Positions 47,799-56,883 of a stretch of DNA of 64,000 nt are shown in pieces. Within the stretch, counting starts at the first letter, position 1, and the number at the start of each line of letters is the position of its first letter. The position numbers were made by a program, and so were the translations under genes. Source of the stretch: Oceaniglobus roseus (lineage in GTDB: Bacteria; Pseudomonadota; Alphaproteobacteria; Rhodobacterales; Rhodobacteraceae); NCBI RefSeq assembly GCF_002869745.1, contig NZ_PNOS01000002.1, forward strand, positions 88,738 to 152,737. Reading direction: 5' to 3'. The notes beneath the pieces are model-generated. The model had not been told where the DNA came from, searched no databases, and saw only the letters and a program-made list of their open reading frames with translations.

Positions 47799-47865
47799 CG
47801 GCGAACACCCTCCGATTGATCCCGGCGGCACAACGCTCTATCTGTTCGGGCGGGGAGGAGCGCCA

Positions 47866-48252
47866 ATGCCCGACACACGTCTGTCCTTCAAGGAGATGTG
47901 CGCCAAGTTCGATGTCACCCCGCGCACCCTGCGGTACTATGAATACATCGAGCTGCTGAGCCCCGAGAAGGAGGGCCGCGCGCGGTTCTACCACGCCCGC
48001 GACATCGCCCGCATGACGCTGATCCTGCGCGGCCGCCGCTGGGGCTTCTCGCTGGAGGAGATCCGCCAGTGGCTGCTGATCTACGACAGGCAGGGCAACG
48101 CCGCGCAGATGGCCGAATGGATCCGGCTCGCCGACCGGCAACTCGCCGCGCTCGACGCCGAGCAGAAGCAGCTGGAGCGCACCATCGCCGAGTTGAGGAA
48201 GACCCGCGACGAGGTGGCGGATTCGCTGGCCGGGGGCCAGTCCGACAACTGA
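47866..48252 (+). CDS. MerR family transcriptional regulator (first copy)
   Basis: A 128-residue MerR-type regulator. The winged helix (FKEMCAKFDVTPRTLRYYEYIELLSPEKEGRARFYHARDIARMTLILRGRRWGFSLEEI) spans residues 8-66, followed by a coiled-coil (80-120). No metal-binding cysteines occur in the C-terminal part, so sensing copper, zinc or mercury is unlikely. It is about half identical to the next gene at 48468; both carry the TPRTLR(Y/F)YE recognition helix. GGGGAGGAG precedes the start. It may co-regulate the downstream beta-oxidation operon as LiuR/PsrA-like MerR proteins do; this is inference. Confidence 0.9.
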   Translation: MPDTRLSFKEMCAKFDVTPRTLRYYEYIELLSPEKEGRARFYHARDIARMTLILRGRRWGFSLEEIRQWLLIYDRQGNAAQMAEWIRLADRQLAALDAEQKQLERTIAELRKTRDEVADSLAGGQSDN

Positions 48253-48368
48253 CGTGGCGGCAGGAACCGGCGGGAATCCGCTGTATTTCCAAGGCGCGGC
48301 GCGTGTCGCGTCCTTAGAAAGTTGCGTTTCCCGAAGGTCATCTTAAACGGGATTACGCCACCGCGAAA

Positions 48369-48399
48369 ATGACGTCACGTTTCGTTTACGTTCACGTCA
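48369..48399. promoter_or_regulatory. Cluster of four ACGT cores upstream of the second MerR gene
   Basis: ACGT occurs at 48372, 48377, 48388 and 48394. The two halves of the cluster make palindromes TGACGTCA and TTACGT-TC-ACGTCA (6-2-6, one mismatch). Outer cores are 22 bp apart, two helical turns. It lies about 70-100 bp before the MerR start and is a plausible autoregulatory operator. Confidence 0.5.
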
Positions 48400-48467
48400 C
48401 CCATGCTTGTAAGGTTGGGCCAACCGCCGCATCTCAGCCACCGACCGAGGTTCTGAGAGGCACAGCC

Positions 48468-48860
48468 ATGAACGAGCAAACGATGACGATCCGCGAGATG
48501 TGCGAGGCCTTCGAGGTGACTCCCCGCACCCTGCGCTTCTACGAGGCGAAGGAGTTGCTGGCACCGATCCGGGAAGGCCAGAAGCGTCTCTTCACCCGCC
48601 GCGACCGCGCCCGCCTGAAGCTGATCCTGCGCGGCAAGCGCTTCGGCTTCAGCCTGGAGGAGATCCGCCAGCTGCTGGACCTCTACAACGCCGACGAGCA
48701 GCACGAGACGCAGCTGGTCAAGACCCACGAGCTGGGCACCGCCCACCTGAAGGACCTGCAGCGCCAGCGGGCCGAGATCGACACCGCCATCACCGAGTTG
48801 AAAGAGCAGCTGGACTGGGCCGAGAAGAAGCTGTCCGCGCTGCGCAAGAACGCCGCCTGA
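48468..48860 (+). CDS. MerR family transcriptional regulator (second copy, likely beta-oxidation regulator)
   Basis: A 130-residue MerR-type protein: helix-turn-helix and wing (IREMCEAFEVTPRTLRFYEAKELLAPIREGQKRLFTRRDRARLKLILRGKRFGFSLEEI) then a long coiled coil to the C-terminus. No effector domain or cysteines. It sits 21 bp before the acyl-CoA dehydrogenase gene and heads the operon, so it probably controls fatty-acid or branched-chain acyl-CoA degradation. A cluster of ACGT palindromes upstream is the likely operator. The start at 48468 is chosen over 48369, because the intervening sequence is the operator region. Confidence 0.9.
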   Translation: MNEQTMTIREMCEAFEVTPRTLRFYEAKELLAPIREGQKRLFTRRDRARLKLILRGKRFGFSLEEIRQLLDLYNADEQHETQLVKTHELGTAHLKDLQRQRAEIDTAITELKEQLDWAEKKLSALRKNAA

Positions 48861-48881
48861 AACGTCGCCCGAGGAGGAACA

Positions 48882-50657
48882 ATGCCCACCTACACCGCCC
48901 CCGTGAAGGACATGCAGTTCGTGCTGCACGAGGTCCTGGAGATCACCGGCTCCGGCATCCCCGGATACGACGAGCTTGACCGCGACTTCACCGCCGCGAT
49001 CCTGGGCGAGGCCGGCAAGCTGGCCGAGAACGTGCTGGCGCCGCTGAACACGGTGGGCGACGAGGAGGGCTGCAAGCTGGAGAACGGCGTCGTGCGCACG
49101 CCGAAGGGCTTCAAGGAGGCCTATGACCAGATGCGCGAGGGCGGCTGGATCGGGCTCGACTGCGATCCCGACTTCGGCGGCCAGGGCATGCCCTACCTGC
49201 TGAATTCGGCCGTGGGCGAGATGTTCGTCTCGGCCAACATGGCGTTCAACATGTACCAGGGCCTGTCCCACGGCGCCTACAACGCGATCCACACCCACGG
49301 GTCGGACGCGCAGAAGCAGACGTACCTGCCGAAGATGGTCGAAGGCTCGTGGTCGGGCACCATGAACCTGACCGAGCCGCACTGCGGCACCGACCTCGGC
49401 CTGATCCGCACCAAGGCGGAACCGCAGGACGACGGCACCTACAGGATCACCGGCCAGAAGATCTGGATCTCGGCGGGCGAGCATGACCTGACCGACAACA
49501 TCATCCACCTCGTGCTGGCCAAGATCCCCGGCGGCCCCGAGGGCGTGAAGGGCATCTCGCTCTTCATCGTGCCGAAGTTCCTGGTGAACGAGGACGGATC
49601 GCTGGGCGAGCGCAACAGCCTCTCCTGCGGCGGGCTCGAGAAGAAGATGGGCATCCACGGCAACGCCACCTGCGTGATGAACTACGACGGCGCCACGGGC
49701 TTCCTCATCGGCGAGATGCACAAGGGCATGCGCGCGATGTTCACAATGATGAACGAGGCGCGTCTGGGCGTCGGCCTGCAGGGCTATGCCCAGGGCGTCG
49801 TCGCCTACCAGAACGCGCTCGGCTTCGCGCAGGAGCGGCTCCAGGGCCGCGCGGTGACCGGGGTCGAATCGCCCGACAAGCCGGCCGACCCGATCATCGT
49901 CCACCCCGACGTGCGCCGGAACCTTCTGCACCAGAAGAGCTTCGTCGAGGGCGCGCGCGCCTTCACCTTCTGGGGCGCCTCGCTGATCGACCGGGCGCAC
50001 CGGAACGAGGATGCCGAGGCCGAGGCGATGATCTCGCTCCTGACCCCTGTGCTGAAGGGCTTCCTGACCGACAAGGGCTTCGAGACCACGGTGCTGGCGC
50101 AGCAGACGCTGGGCGGCTCGGGCTTCACGAAGGAATGGGGGCTTGAGCAGTTCGTGCGCGATGCGCGGATCACCATGATCTACGAAGGCACCAACGGCAT
50201 CCAGTCTCTCGACCTCGTGGGCCGCAAGCTGGGCCTGAACGGCGGCAAGACGGTGATGGCCTTCTTCGAGCTGGTGAAGGCGTTCATCAAGGAGAACGAG
50301 GACCGCGCCGACCTGAAGGCGAACTTCCTCGATCCCCTGAAGGAGGCGAGCAAGGACCTCCAGGCGGCGGCGATGTACTTCATGCAGAACATGAAGAACC
50401 CGAACGCGGCGCTGGCGGGCTCCTACGACTTCATGCACCTCTTCGGCCACGTCTGCCTGGGGCTGATGTGGGCGCGCATGGCGAAGGCGGCGATGACTGG
50501 GCTGGACGGCGGCGAGGGCGATGCCGACTTCTACCGCACCAAGATCGCCACGGGGCGCTACTACATGGCGCGCCAGCTGCCCGCCACGAAGCTGCACCTC
50601 GCCCGCATCACCAGCGGCTCGGACAGCGTGATGGAGCTGGAGGCGGCCAACTTCTGA
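48882..50657 (+). CDS. Acyl-CoA dehydrogenase (FadE-like, with extra C-terminal domain)
   Basis: A 591-residue FAD enzyme introducing the first double bond in acyl-CoA beta-oxidation. Signature parts: [37 protein letters not shown] (FAD and substrate), [29 protein letters not shown], and [19 protein letters not shown] with the probable catalytic Glu near residue 430. The additional C-terminal acyl-CoA dehydrogenase domain (about 470-591) explains the length. N-terminal [19 protein letters not shown] is typical of this subgroup. GAGGAGG precedes the ATG. It is the first enzyme of the operon shared with thiolase and FadJ-type genes. Confidence 0.95.
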   Translation: MPTYTAPVKDMQFVLHEVLEITGSGIPGYDELDRDFTAAILGEAGKLAENVLAPLNTVGDEEGCKLENGVVRTPKGFKEAYDQMREGGWIGLDCDPDFGGQGMPYLLNSAVGEMFVSANMAFNMYQGLSHGAYNAIHTHGSDAQKQTYLPKMVEGSWSGTMNLTEPHCGTDLGLIRTKAEPQDDGTYRITGQKIWISAGEHDLTDNIIHLVLAKIPGGPEGVKGISLFIVPKFLVNEDGSLGERNSLSCGGLEKKMGIHGNATCVMNYDGATGFLIGEMHKGMRAMFTMMNEARLGVGLQGYAQGVVAYQNALGFAQERLQGRAVTGVESPDKPADPIIVHPDVRRNLLHQKSFVEGARAFTFWGASLIDRAHRNEDAEAEAMISLLTPVLKGFLTDKGFETTVLAQQTLGGSGFTKEWGLEQFVRDARITMIYEGTNGIQSLDLVGRKLGLNGGKTVMAFFELVKAFIKENEDRADLKANFLDPLKEASKDLQAAAMYFMQNMKNPNAALAGSYDFMHLFGHVCLGLMWARMAKAAMTGLDGGEGDADFYRTKIATGRYYMARQLPATKLHLARITSGSDSVMELEAANF

Positions 50658-50715
50658 TGGACCTCCCCGGCAGGGCCGCTACCCTGCCGGGATCACACCG
50701 CACGGCCGAGGACCC

Positions 50716-50928
50716 ATGCCCAAGCGTTTCAAGCTCACCCGCCGCTTTCCCGTCGCCATGACCGAGGACGGCTATCGCAAGCTCAGGAGCTTCGCGAAGG
50801 AGGCGGGGCTGGACGAGGGCGAGGCGCTGTCGTTCCTGTTCGAGCATTTCGACAGCGTCACCAACCACGAGAACCTGACGGCCCGCCTGAGGCTGTTCAA
50901 CGCGGAGCTGGAAGAGCGGAAGCGGTGA
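50716..50928 (+). CDS. Small basic protein, ribbon-helix-helix-like
   Basis: A 70-residue protein. The order strand (RRFPVAMTEDGYRKL), helix (RSFAKEAGLDE), helix (ALSFLFEHFDS) resembles ribbon-helix-helix DNA-binding proteins, and the end LRLFNAELEERKR is charged. No toxin partner is adjacent. It lies 58 bp after the acyl-CoA dehydrogenase gene within the operon. Function is inferred from fold resemblance only; it may alternatively be a small conserved protein of unrelated role. Confidence 0.6.
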   Translation: MPKRFKLTRRFPVAMTEDGYRKLRSFAKEAGLDEGEALSFLFEHFDSVTNHENLTARLRLFNAELEERKR

Positions 50929-50956
50929 CGGAGCGAGGGCGGAAAATGCGGGACGC

Positions 50957-51180
50957 CTCCGGCGGGGGAGTATTTGGACAAAGAAGAAGCCAGGGTGCGC
51001 TTCACCGCCATGTCGGTCTTACCCAGTGCCCGTTTCCGGGCGGCGGTGAAGCGGCTTCTCCTTTGGCGGTCATCGACTCTCCAGCCTGTACCGCGTCCCG
51101 AGGATGGGCCGGACAGGGCTAACAGAAGGTGAAGAAACGAAGCTCTGCTTCTTCTTTGTAAAAATACTCGACGGGGGTGT
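50957..51180. repeat. Inverted repeat with nested stem, CTCCGGCGGGAGTATT family (copy 2)
   Basis: Arms at about 50957-50990 (CCTCCGGCGG... AAAGAAGAAGC) and 51146-51180 (GCTTCTTCTTTG ... ACTCGACGGGGG) match those at 31729-31801 but are 155 bp apart. Inside lies a second inverted pair, GCTTCACCGCC (about 50999) and GGCGGTGAAGC (about 51042). It occupies most of the 296-bp gap before the GST gene and looks like a miniature mobile or REP-like unit. Confidence 0.65.
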
Positions 51181-51224
51181 GGGGGTGTCAAACCCCCACT
51201 CCGACCGCGGGAAAGGGAGGAACG

Positions 51225-51875
51225 ATGACATTGAAGCTCTACTGCTTCGGAGAGAGCGGCAACGCCTACAAGGCGGCGCTGGCGCTGGAACTCTCGGGGC
51301 TCGACTGGGCGCCGGTGAAGGTGGATTTCTTCAACGGCGAGACCCGCGGCGAGGCCTACCGGCGCGACGTCAACGAGATGGGCGAGGCGCCGGTGCTGCT
51401 GGACGAGGCGAGCGGCTATCGCCTGAGCCAGTCCGGGGCAATCATGGACTATGTCGCCGAGACGTCCGGCAAGCTGATGCCCGAGGATCCCGTACAGCGG
51501 CGCGAGGTGCTGCGCTGGATGTTCTGGGACAACCACAAGCTCAGCGGCGTCGCGGGCATGTGCCGGTTCCTGATGAACTTCCTGCCCGAGGAGAAGCGCC
51601 CGGCCGAGGTGATCGCCTTCACGCAAGGGCGGCTCAAGGCCGCCTACCAGGTGCTCGACCGTCATCTGGAGGGCCGCGACTGGATCGTGGGCGACGCGGT
51701 CAGCCTCGCCGACCTCTGCTGCTGCGGCTACCTCTTCTATCCCGAACCTTTCGGTTTCGTGCGCGCCGACTGGCCCAACATCGACCGCTGGCTCGACGGC
51801 ATCGCCGCCCTGCCCGGCTGGAAACACCCCTATGACCTGATGCCCGGCTCGCCTGCCGACCGGGCCGCAACCTGA
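51225..51875 (+). CDS. Glutathione S-transferase family protein
   Basis: A 216-residue GST. The thioredoxin-like N-terminal domain starts MTLKLYCFGESGNAYKAALALELSGLDWAPVKVD, with ALSQSGAIMDYVAETSGKL-type glutathione contact (YRLSQSGAIMDYVAE) near residue 65, and the helical C-terminal domain has DRHLEGRDWIVGDAVSLADLCCCGYLFYPE (the GD-x-SLADL folding motif). GGGAGG precedes the ATG. Located between the acyl-CoA dehydrogenase and thiolase genes; it may handle electrophilic acyl compounds, but no specificity can be read. Confidence 0.9.
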   Translation: MTLKLYCFGESGNAYKAALALELSGLDWAPVKVDFFNGETRGEAYRRDVNEMGEAPVLLDEASGYRLSQSGAIMDYVAETSGKLMPEDPVQRREVLRWMFWDNHKLSGVAGMCRFLMNFLPEEKRPAEVIAFTQGRLKAAYQVLDRHLEGRDWIVGDAVSLADLCCCGYLFYPEPFGFVRADWPNIDRWLDGIAALPGWKHPYDLMPGSPADRAAT

Positions 51876-51900
51876 GGCCGAACGGCCGGAGGAGATCCAC

Positions 51901-53112
51901 ATGACCGAAGCCTATATCTACGACGCCGTGCGCAGCCCGCGTGGCAAGGGCCGCGCAGACGGCTCGCTGCACGAGGTGACATCCGTCCGCCTCTCCGCCC
52001 AGGTGCTGAACGCGCTGAAGGACAGGAACGGGCTCGACGGCCACGCGGTCGAGGACGTGATCTGGGGCAACGTCACCCAGGTCGGCGAGCAGGGTGGCTG
52101 CCTCGCGCGCACCGCGGTGCTGGCGAGCGACCTCGACCAGTCGATCCCCGGCCTCGCCATCAACCGCTTCTGCGCGAGCGGCATGGAGGCGGTGAACCTC
52201 GCCGCGAACCAGGTCCGGGGCGGCGCGGGCGAGGCCTATATCGCCGGCGGTGTCGAGATGATGGGCCGGGTGCCGATGGGCAGCGACGGGGCGGCCATCG
52301 CCGTCGATCCGTCGATCGCCATGGACACCTATTTCGTGCCGCAGGGCATCTCGGCCGACATCATCGCCACCGAATACGGCTTCTCGCGCGACGACGCCGA
52401 TGCGCTGGCCGTGGAATCCCAGAAGCGCGCGGCGGCGGCCTGGGCCGACAACCGCTTCGCCAGGTCGATGATCGAGATCAGGGACATCAACGGCCTGCCG
52501 ATCCTGTCGCGCGACGAATACATGCGGCCGCAGACCGACATGCAGAGCCTCGGCGCGCTGAAGCCCTCGTTCAAGGACATGGGCGAGGTGATGCCGGGCT
52601 TCGACAAGATCGCGCTGATGAAGTACCCGCACCTCGAGCGGATCAACCACATCCACCACGCGGGCAACTCGTCCGGGATCGTGGACGGGGCCGCGGGGGT
52701 GCTGGTCGGCTCGAAGGAGTTCGGCGAGAAGCACGGGCTGAAGCCGCGCGCCCGGATCCGCGCGACGGCGAAGATCGGCACCGACCCGACGATCATGCTG
52801 ACCGGACCCGTCCCCGTCACCGAGAAGATCCTGAAGGACAACGGCATGGAGATCGGTGACATCGACCTCTTCGAGGTCAACGAGGCCTTCGCCAGCGTGG
52901 TGCTGCGCTTCATGCAGCGCTTCGACGTCGACCCTTCCGTGGTGAACGTCAACGGCGGCGCCATCGCCATGGGTCACCCGCTGGGCGCCACGGGGGCGAT
53001 CATCATCGGCACGCTTCTGGACGAGATGGAGCGGTCGGACCGCGAGACCGGTCTTGCCACCCTCTGCATCGCGAGCGGCATGGGTGCGGCGACGATCCTC
53101 GAGCGGGTCTGA
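51901..53112 (+). CDS. Acetyl-CoA C-acyltransferase (thiolase)
   Basis: A 403-residue thiolase cleaving 3-ketoacyl-CoA to acetyl-CoA. The nucleophilic cysteine is in NRFCASGMEAVNLAAN (about residue 90), the catalytic His in NGGAIAMGHPLGATGA (about 358) and the second Cys in LATLCIASGMGAATILERV near the end. A FadI/FadA-type role in beta-oxidation is likely from context. It starts 25 bp after the GST stop with GGAGG upstream and overlaps the next small gene by one base. Confidence 0.95.
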   Translation: MTEAYIYDAVRSPRGKGRADGSLHEVTSVRLSAQVLNALKDRNGLDGHAVEDVIWGNVTQVGEQGGCLARTAVLASDLDQSIPGLAINRFCASGMEAVNLAANQVRGGAGEAYIAGGVEMMGRVPMGSDGAAIAVDPSIAMDTYFVPQGISADIIATEYGFSRDDADALAVESQKRAAAAWADNRFARSMIEIRDINGLPILSRDEYMRPQTDMQSLGALKPSFKDMGEVMPGFDKIALMKYPHLERINHIHHAGNSSGIVDGAAGVLVGSKEFGEKHGLKPRARIRATAKIGTDPTIMLTGPVPVTEKILKDNGMEIGDIDLFEVNEAFASVVLRFMQRFDVDPSVVNVNGGAIAMGHPLGATGAIIIGTLLDEMERSDRETGLATLCIASGMGAATILERV

Positions 53113-53585
53113 TGACCCCCGAGGACCACGTCCAGGAATGGCTGGATGTCACCGGGGCGCTGTCGTTGACGGACGACTACGACAGCTACCGGCAGCGCAT
53201 CCTGCTGCCGCTGCGCCTGGAGACGCTCGGCGGGACGACGATGATCCGCTGCGACGCAGACCTGGCGCAGACCTTCGCGGACTGGCGGGCGATGCTGGAG
53301 CGGCTGGGCATCCGGTCGATCCGGCGCACGGTCGAGACGGTGCGCCCGCTGGGGCCGAACCGCATCTACTGCAGCTACCGGACCGTGATGGAAGGCGAAG
53401 GCGGGGCAGCCGCGCCCGCCTATCCCGGCGCCGGGGTCCTGTGCTTCGACGACGGCGTGTGGAAGGCGAACGAGATGTGGGTGGGGGTCGAGAACACCTC
53501 CTTCCCCCTGACCGATCCGCGCACCGACGAGATCCACGACGAGAGCGAGGCCTTCCGGCGCTTCGCCGAGGAGAAGAAGACATGA
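53112..53585 (+). CDS. Hypothetical protein coupled to the thiolase gene
   Basis: A 157-residue protein of no recognised family. Composition is soluble and mixed alpha/beta; the pattern of a helical start, a strand set (TLGGTTMIRC, RIYCSYRTVMEG, AGVLCFDDGVWKANEMWVGVE) and an acidic C-terminus recalls NTF2-like folds, but this is a guess. Its ATG shares one base with the thiolase TGA, so it is translationally coupled and probably belongs functionally to the beta-oxidation operon. FadJ-type gene follows after 225 bp. Confidence 0.6.
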   Translation: MTPEDHVQEWLDVTGALSLTDDYDSYRQRILLPLRLETLGGTTMIRCDADLAQTFADWRAMLERLGIRSIRRTVETVRPLGPNRIYCSYRTVMEGEGGAAAPAYPGAGVLCFDDGVWKANEMWVGVENTSFPLTDPRTDEIHDESEAFRRFAEEKKT

Positions 53586-53810
53586 AGGGTCTGGACCCGG
53601 GCTCGACCCATCGAACGGGCGGACGCCCCTGATGGCCGGGGTCGCCCTGCCCCCCTTTCCCCACGCGGCCGGTCCGACCCGTCCGACCGGCGGCGCGTGC
53701 CGGCGGACCGACGCGGTTCTCGACCCGCACCGCGAACCCACCCACACGAACAACGCTGCCCGCCGCCGGACCCAAGGCAACGGCAGCCCCCGCAACGGAG
53801 GAACCACCCC

Positions 53811-56012
53811 ATGAGCGATTTCACCTACCACGTTGGCGACGACGGCGTCGCCGTCATCACCTGGGACGCGCCGGGCAAGTCGATGAACGTGCTGACCCGC
53901 GAGGCCTTCGGGCTGGTCGAGGGCTTCATCGACGAGGCACTGGCCGACGAGGCCGTGAAGGGCATCGTCATCACCTCGGGCAAGAAGGACTTCGCCGGCG
54001 GCATGGACCTGAACGTGCTGGCGAAGATCCGGGCCGAGAGCGGCGACAACCCCGCGCAGGGGCTGTTCGACTTCACGATGAACGGCCACCGGATCCTGAG
54101 GAAGATCGAGCGCGCGGGGATGGACCCGAAGACCAACAAGGGCGGCAAGCCGATCGCCTGCGCGGTCAACGGCACCTGCGCGGGGATCGGGACCGAGATC
54201 GCGCTGGCCTGCCACCGCCGGTTCATGACCGACAACGCGAAGGCGAAGATCGGCCTGCCCGAGATCCTCGTGGGCCTGTTCCCCGGGGCGGGCGGCACCA
54301 CGCGGGTCAGCCGGATGCTGGGCGCCATGGCCGCCTCTCCGATCCTGCTGGAGGGCAAGATGATGGCCCCCGCGCAGGCGAAATCCGCCGGGCTGGTGGA
54401 CGAGGTCGTGGCCCATGACGAGCTCGTGGCGAAGGCGAAGGAATGGGTGCTGTCGGCGAAGGACGCGGACATCGTGAAGCCGTGGGACGTCAAGGGCTGG
54501 AAGATGCCGGGCGGCGCGCCCTATCACCCGGCGGGGTTCATGACCTTCGTCGGTGCCTCGGCCATGGTGAACGGCAAGACCCAAGGGGTGTACCCGGCAG
54601 CGAAGGCGCTGCTCTCGGCGGTCTACGAAGGCGCGATGGTGCCCTTCGACACGGCGCTGAAGATCGAGGCGCGGTATTTCACCAACGTGCTGATGAACCC
54701 CAGTTCCTCGGCCATGATCCGCAGCCTGTTCATCAACAAGCAGGCGCTGGAGAAAGGCGCGAACCGCCCCGAGGCCCCGGACCAGACGGTGAAGAAGGTC
54801 GGGGTGATGGGGGCCGGCATGATGGGTGCGGGTATCGCGCTGGTCTCGGCCCTTGCGGGGATCGAGGTGGTGCTGATCGACCAGAAGCAGGAAGCTGCGG
54901 ACAAGGGCAGATCCTACTCGGCCGACTACATGGACAAGGGGATCAGCCGCAAGAAGGCGACGCCGGAGAAGAAGGAGCAGGTGCTGGGCCTCATCACCGC
55001 GACCACCGATTATGACGCGCTGAAGGGCTGCGACCTGATCGTCGAAGCCGTATTCGAGGATCCGGGCATCAAGGCCGAGGTGACGAAGGCGGTCGAGGCC
55101 GTGGTGGGCGAGGACTGCATCTTCGCCACCAACACCTCGACCCTGCCGATCAGCGACCTGGCCAAGGCCAGCGCGCGCCCGGAGCAGTTCATCGGCATCC
55201 ACTTCTTCAGCCCGGTGGACAAGATGATGCTGGTCGAGATCATCAAGGGCAGGCAGACGGGCGACCGGGCGGTGGCCAAGGCGCTCGACTTCGTGCGGCA
55301 GATCAGGAAGACGCCCATCGTGGTGAACGACGCGCGCTTCTTCTACGCCAACCGCTGCATCATCCCCTACATCAACGAGGGCATCCGCATGGTGGGCGAG
55401 GGCGTGTCCCCTGCCCTGATCGAGAACGCGGCGAAGATGGTCGGCATGCCCCTCGGGCCGCTGCAACTGGTCGACGAGACCTCGATCGACCTCGGGGTGA
55501 AGATCGCCAAGGCGACGAAGGCGGCCATGGGCGATGCCTATCCGGACGGCGCGGTGGACGAGGTGCTGTTCTGGATGGCCGACCAGGGCCGGATGGGGCG
55601 GAAGTCGGCCTCGGGCTTCTATGCCTACGACGAGAAGGGCAAGCGGACCGGCATCTGGGAGGGCCTTGCCGCGAAGTACCCGGTGAGGGACGACCAGCCG
55701 GAACTGGCCGAGGTGCAGCACCGCCTGCTGTTCGCGCAGGTGCTCGAGGCCGTGCGGGCGCTGGAGGACGGCGTGCTCATGGACATCCGCGAGGGCGACG
55801 TGGGCGCGATCCTCGGCTGGGGCTTCGCGCCGTGGTCGGGCGGACCGTTCAGCTGGCTCGACATCATCGGCGCCGCGAAGGCGGTGGAACTGACCGAGGG
55901 TCTGACCGAACGCCACGGCGCGCGGTTCGAGACGCCGAAGCTCTTGCGCGAGATGGCGGCGTCGGGCGAGACCTTCTATGGCCGGTTCGCGGACTCGAAG
56001 GCCGCCGCGTGA
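53811..56012 (+). CDS. Bifunctional enoyl-CoA hydratase / 3-hydroxyacyl-CoA dehydrogenase (FadJ/FadB-type)
   Basis: A 733-residue multienzyme for the middle two steps of beta-oxidation. The N-terminal crotonase domain (about 1-190) has FAGGMDLNVLAKI and NGTCAGIGTEIALACHRRF. The NAD-binding Rossmann motif is VGVMGAGMMGAGIALVSALAGIEVVLID (about 332-360), and the dehydrogenase part has FATNTSTLPISDLA, GIHFFSPVDKMMLVEII and the C-terminal helical repeats ending GRFADSKAA. ACGGAGGAACC precedes the ATG. It closes the MerR-acyl-CoA dehydrogenase-thiolase gene group, and a strong terminator follows directly. Confidence 0.95.
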   Translation: MSDFTYHVGDDGVAVITWDAPGKSMNVLTREAFGLVEGFIDEALADEAVKGIVITSGKKDFAGGMDLNVLAKIRAESGDNPAQGLFDFTMNGHRILRKIERAGMDPKTNKGGKPIACAVNGTCAGIGTEIALACHRRFMTDNAKAKIGLPEILVGLFPGAGGTTRVSRMLGAMAASPILLEGKMMAPAQAKSAGLVDEVVAHDELVAKAKEWVLSAKDADIVKPWDVKGWKMPGGAPYHPAGFMTFVGASAMVNGKTQGVYPAAKALLSAVYEGAMVPFDTALKIEARYFTNVLMNPSSSAMIRSLFINKQALEKGANRPEAPDQTVKKVGVMGAGMMGAGIALVSALAGIEVVLIDQKQEAADKGRSYSADYMDKGISRKKATPEKKEQVLGLITATTDYDALKGCDLIVEAVFEDPGIKAEVTKAVEAVVGEDCIFATNTSTLPISDLAKASARPEQFIGIHFFSPVDKMMLVEIIKGRQTGDRAVAKALDFVRQIRKTPIVVNDARFFYANRCIIPYINEGIRMVGEGVSPALIENAAKMVGMPLGPLQLVDETSIDLGVKIAKATKAAMGDAYPDGAVDEVLFWMADQGRMGRKSASGFYAYDEKGKRTGIWEGLAAKYPVRDDQPELAEVQHRLLFAQVLEAVRALEDGVLMDIREGDVGAILGWGFAPWSGGPFSWLDIIGAAKAVELTEGLTERHGARFETPKLLREMAASGETFYGRFADSKAAA

Positions 56013-56018
56013 AACCAG

Positions 56019-56045
56019 ACGGGCGCCCCTGCGGGCGCCCGTTTC
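56019..56045 (+). terminator. Intrinsic terminator after the FadJ-type gene
   Basis: ACGGGCGCCC and GGGCGCCCGT pair around CTGC, followed by TT. It lies seven bases after the stop codon. Confidence 0.8.
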
Positions 56046-56063
56046 CGAAGGCCCGGGAAGATG

Positions 56064-56735
56064 TCAGACCTGCCGCGCCTGCCGGGCATCGCGCTCGGCC
56101 AGGGAGACCAGCGCCTCGGCGATGTCCATGGGCAGCGGCGTGTAGGGGCTGGTGATGACGGTGTCGCCGGACTGGATCAGTGTTCCGGCGTCCTGCGTGC
56201 GCACGGGGCAGAAGAACAGCGCTCCCAGATTGGCGAACACCACCTGGTCGCTCTCGAAGGAGAGGCTGACGATCTCCAGCGGATCGACCGGACGGAACCG
56301 CTCGATCCCCCGGTAGCCTTCCAAAGCCGCCGCGGGCAGCAGGGCGAAGGGATCGCCGAACAGCTCTTCGGCGCAATCGGCCTCGAAGATCACCGGCTGG
56401 TCGGGCAGCAGCACCATCTCGGCATGGTTGCCGAGCGCCTGGGGCGGCACGCGGAGCGGTTTCTGGGCGGCGGCCATCGCGCCGGTGCCGTCGAACCACA
56501 CCCGCTCGACCGCCGTGACCAGCTGCAACCCCGCATCGAAGGTCAGCACCCGGTCGCCCACCGTCACCGCCTCGACCGGACGCCAGCCGGTCGCCGTGGC
56601 GACGCGGGTGCCGGCGGTCAGCCCGAAGGCGGGCATGTGCCGCGTCCTGCCGGGAGACGTCGCGCCGCTCCCCCCGTCCTTCCGCGTCTCGCCGGAAAAG
56701 ACGGACTCGAAAACCCTGCTTGCCAGATTAAGCAC
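56064..56735 (-). CDS. Hint-domain (Hedgehog/intein-like) protein without the splicing cysteine
   Basis: A 223-residue protein. After an N-terminal segment (MLNLASRVFESVFSGETRKDG...) it carries a Hint_2-type domain: GLTAGTRVATATGWRPVEAVTVGDRVLTFDAGLQ, then GNHAEMVLLPDQPVIFE (N-H motif region) and SSPYTPLP-like ending TVITSPYTPLPMDIAEAL. In Hint domains of this kind the block usually begins C-F-x-x-G-T; here the Cys position is taken by another residue (MPAFGLTAGT), so autoprocessing is unlikely. Lone Hint_2 proteins are frequent in Rhodobacteraceae and of unknown role. It is convergent with the FadJ-type gene. Confidence 0.8.
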   Translation of the reverse strand: MLNLASRVFESVFSGETRKDGGSGATSPGRTRHMPAFGLTAGTRVATATGWRPVEAVTVGDRVLTFDAGLQLVTAVERVWFDGTGAMAAAQKPLRVPPQALGNHAEMVLLPDQPVIFEADCAEELFGDPFALLPAAALEGYRGIERFRPVDPLEIVSLSFESDQVVFANLGALFFCPVRTQDAGTLIQSGDTVITSPYTPLPMDIAEALVSLAERDARQARQV

Positions 56736-56883
56736 TGCCCCGCCCCTTCAGCCTGCGGCGGTTAATCCACCGTTAACCTTTTCATTCCGGCAGCCGACGC
56801 GACCGGCAGGACGCGAGTTGGGCGCAATCCGGGCGATTTCAAGGCATTGCGCCCGGCGTGCCGGGTTGCCGCAGGCCATCCGT

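Noticed and set aside
50957..51180. Inverted repeat as an intact insertion sequence
   Set aside because: The 155-bp interior has no transposase frame and no clear target-site duplication.
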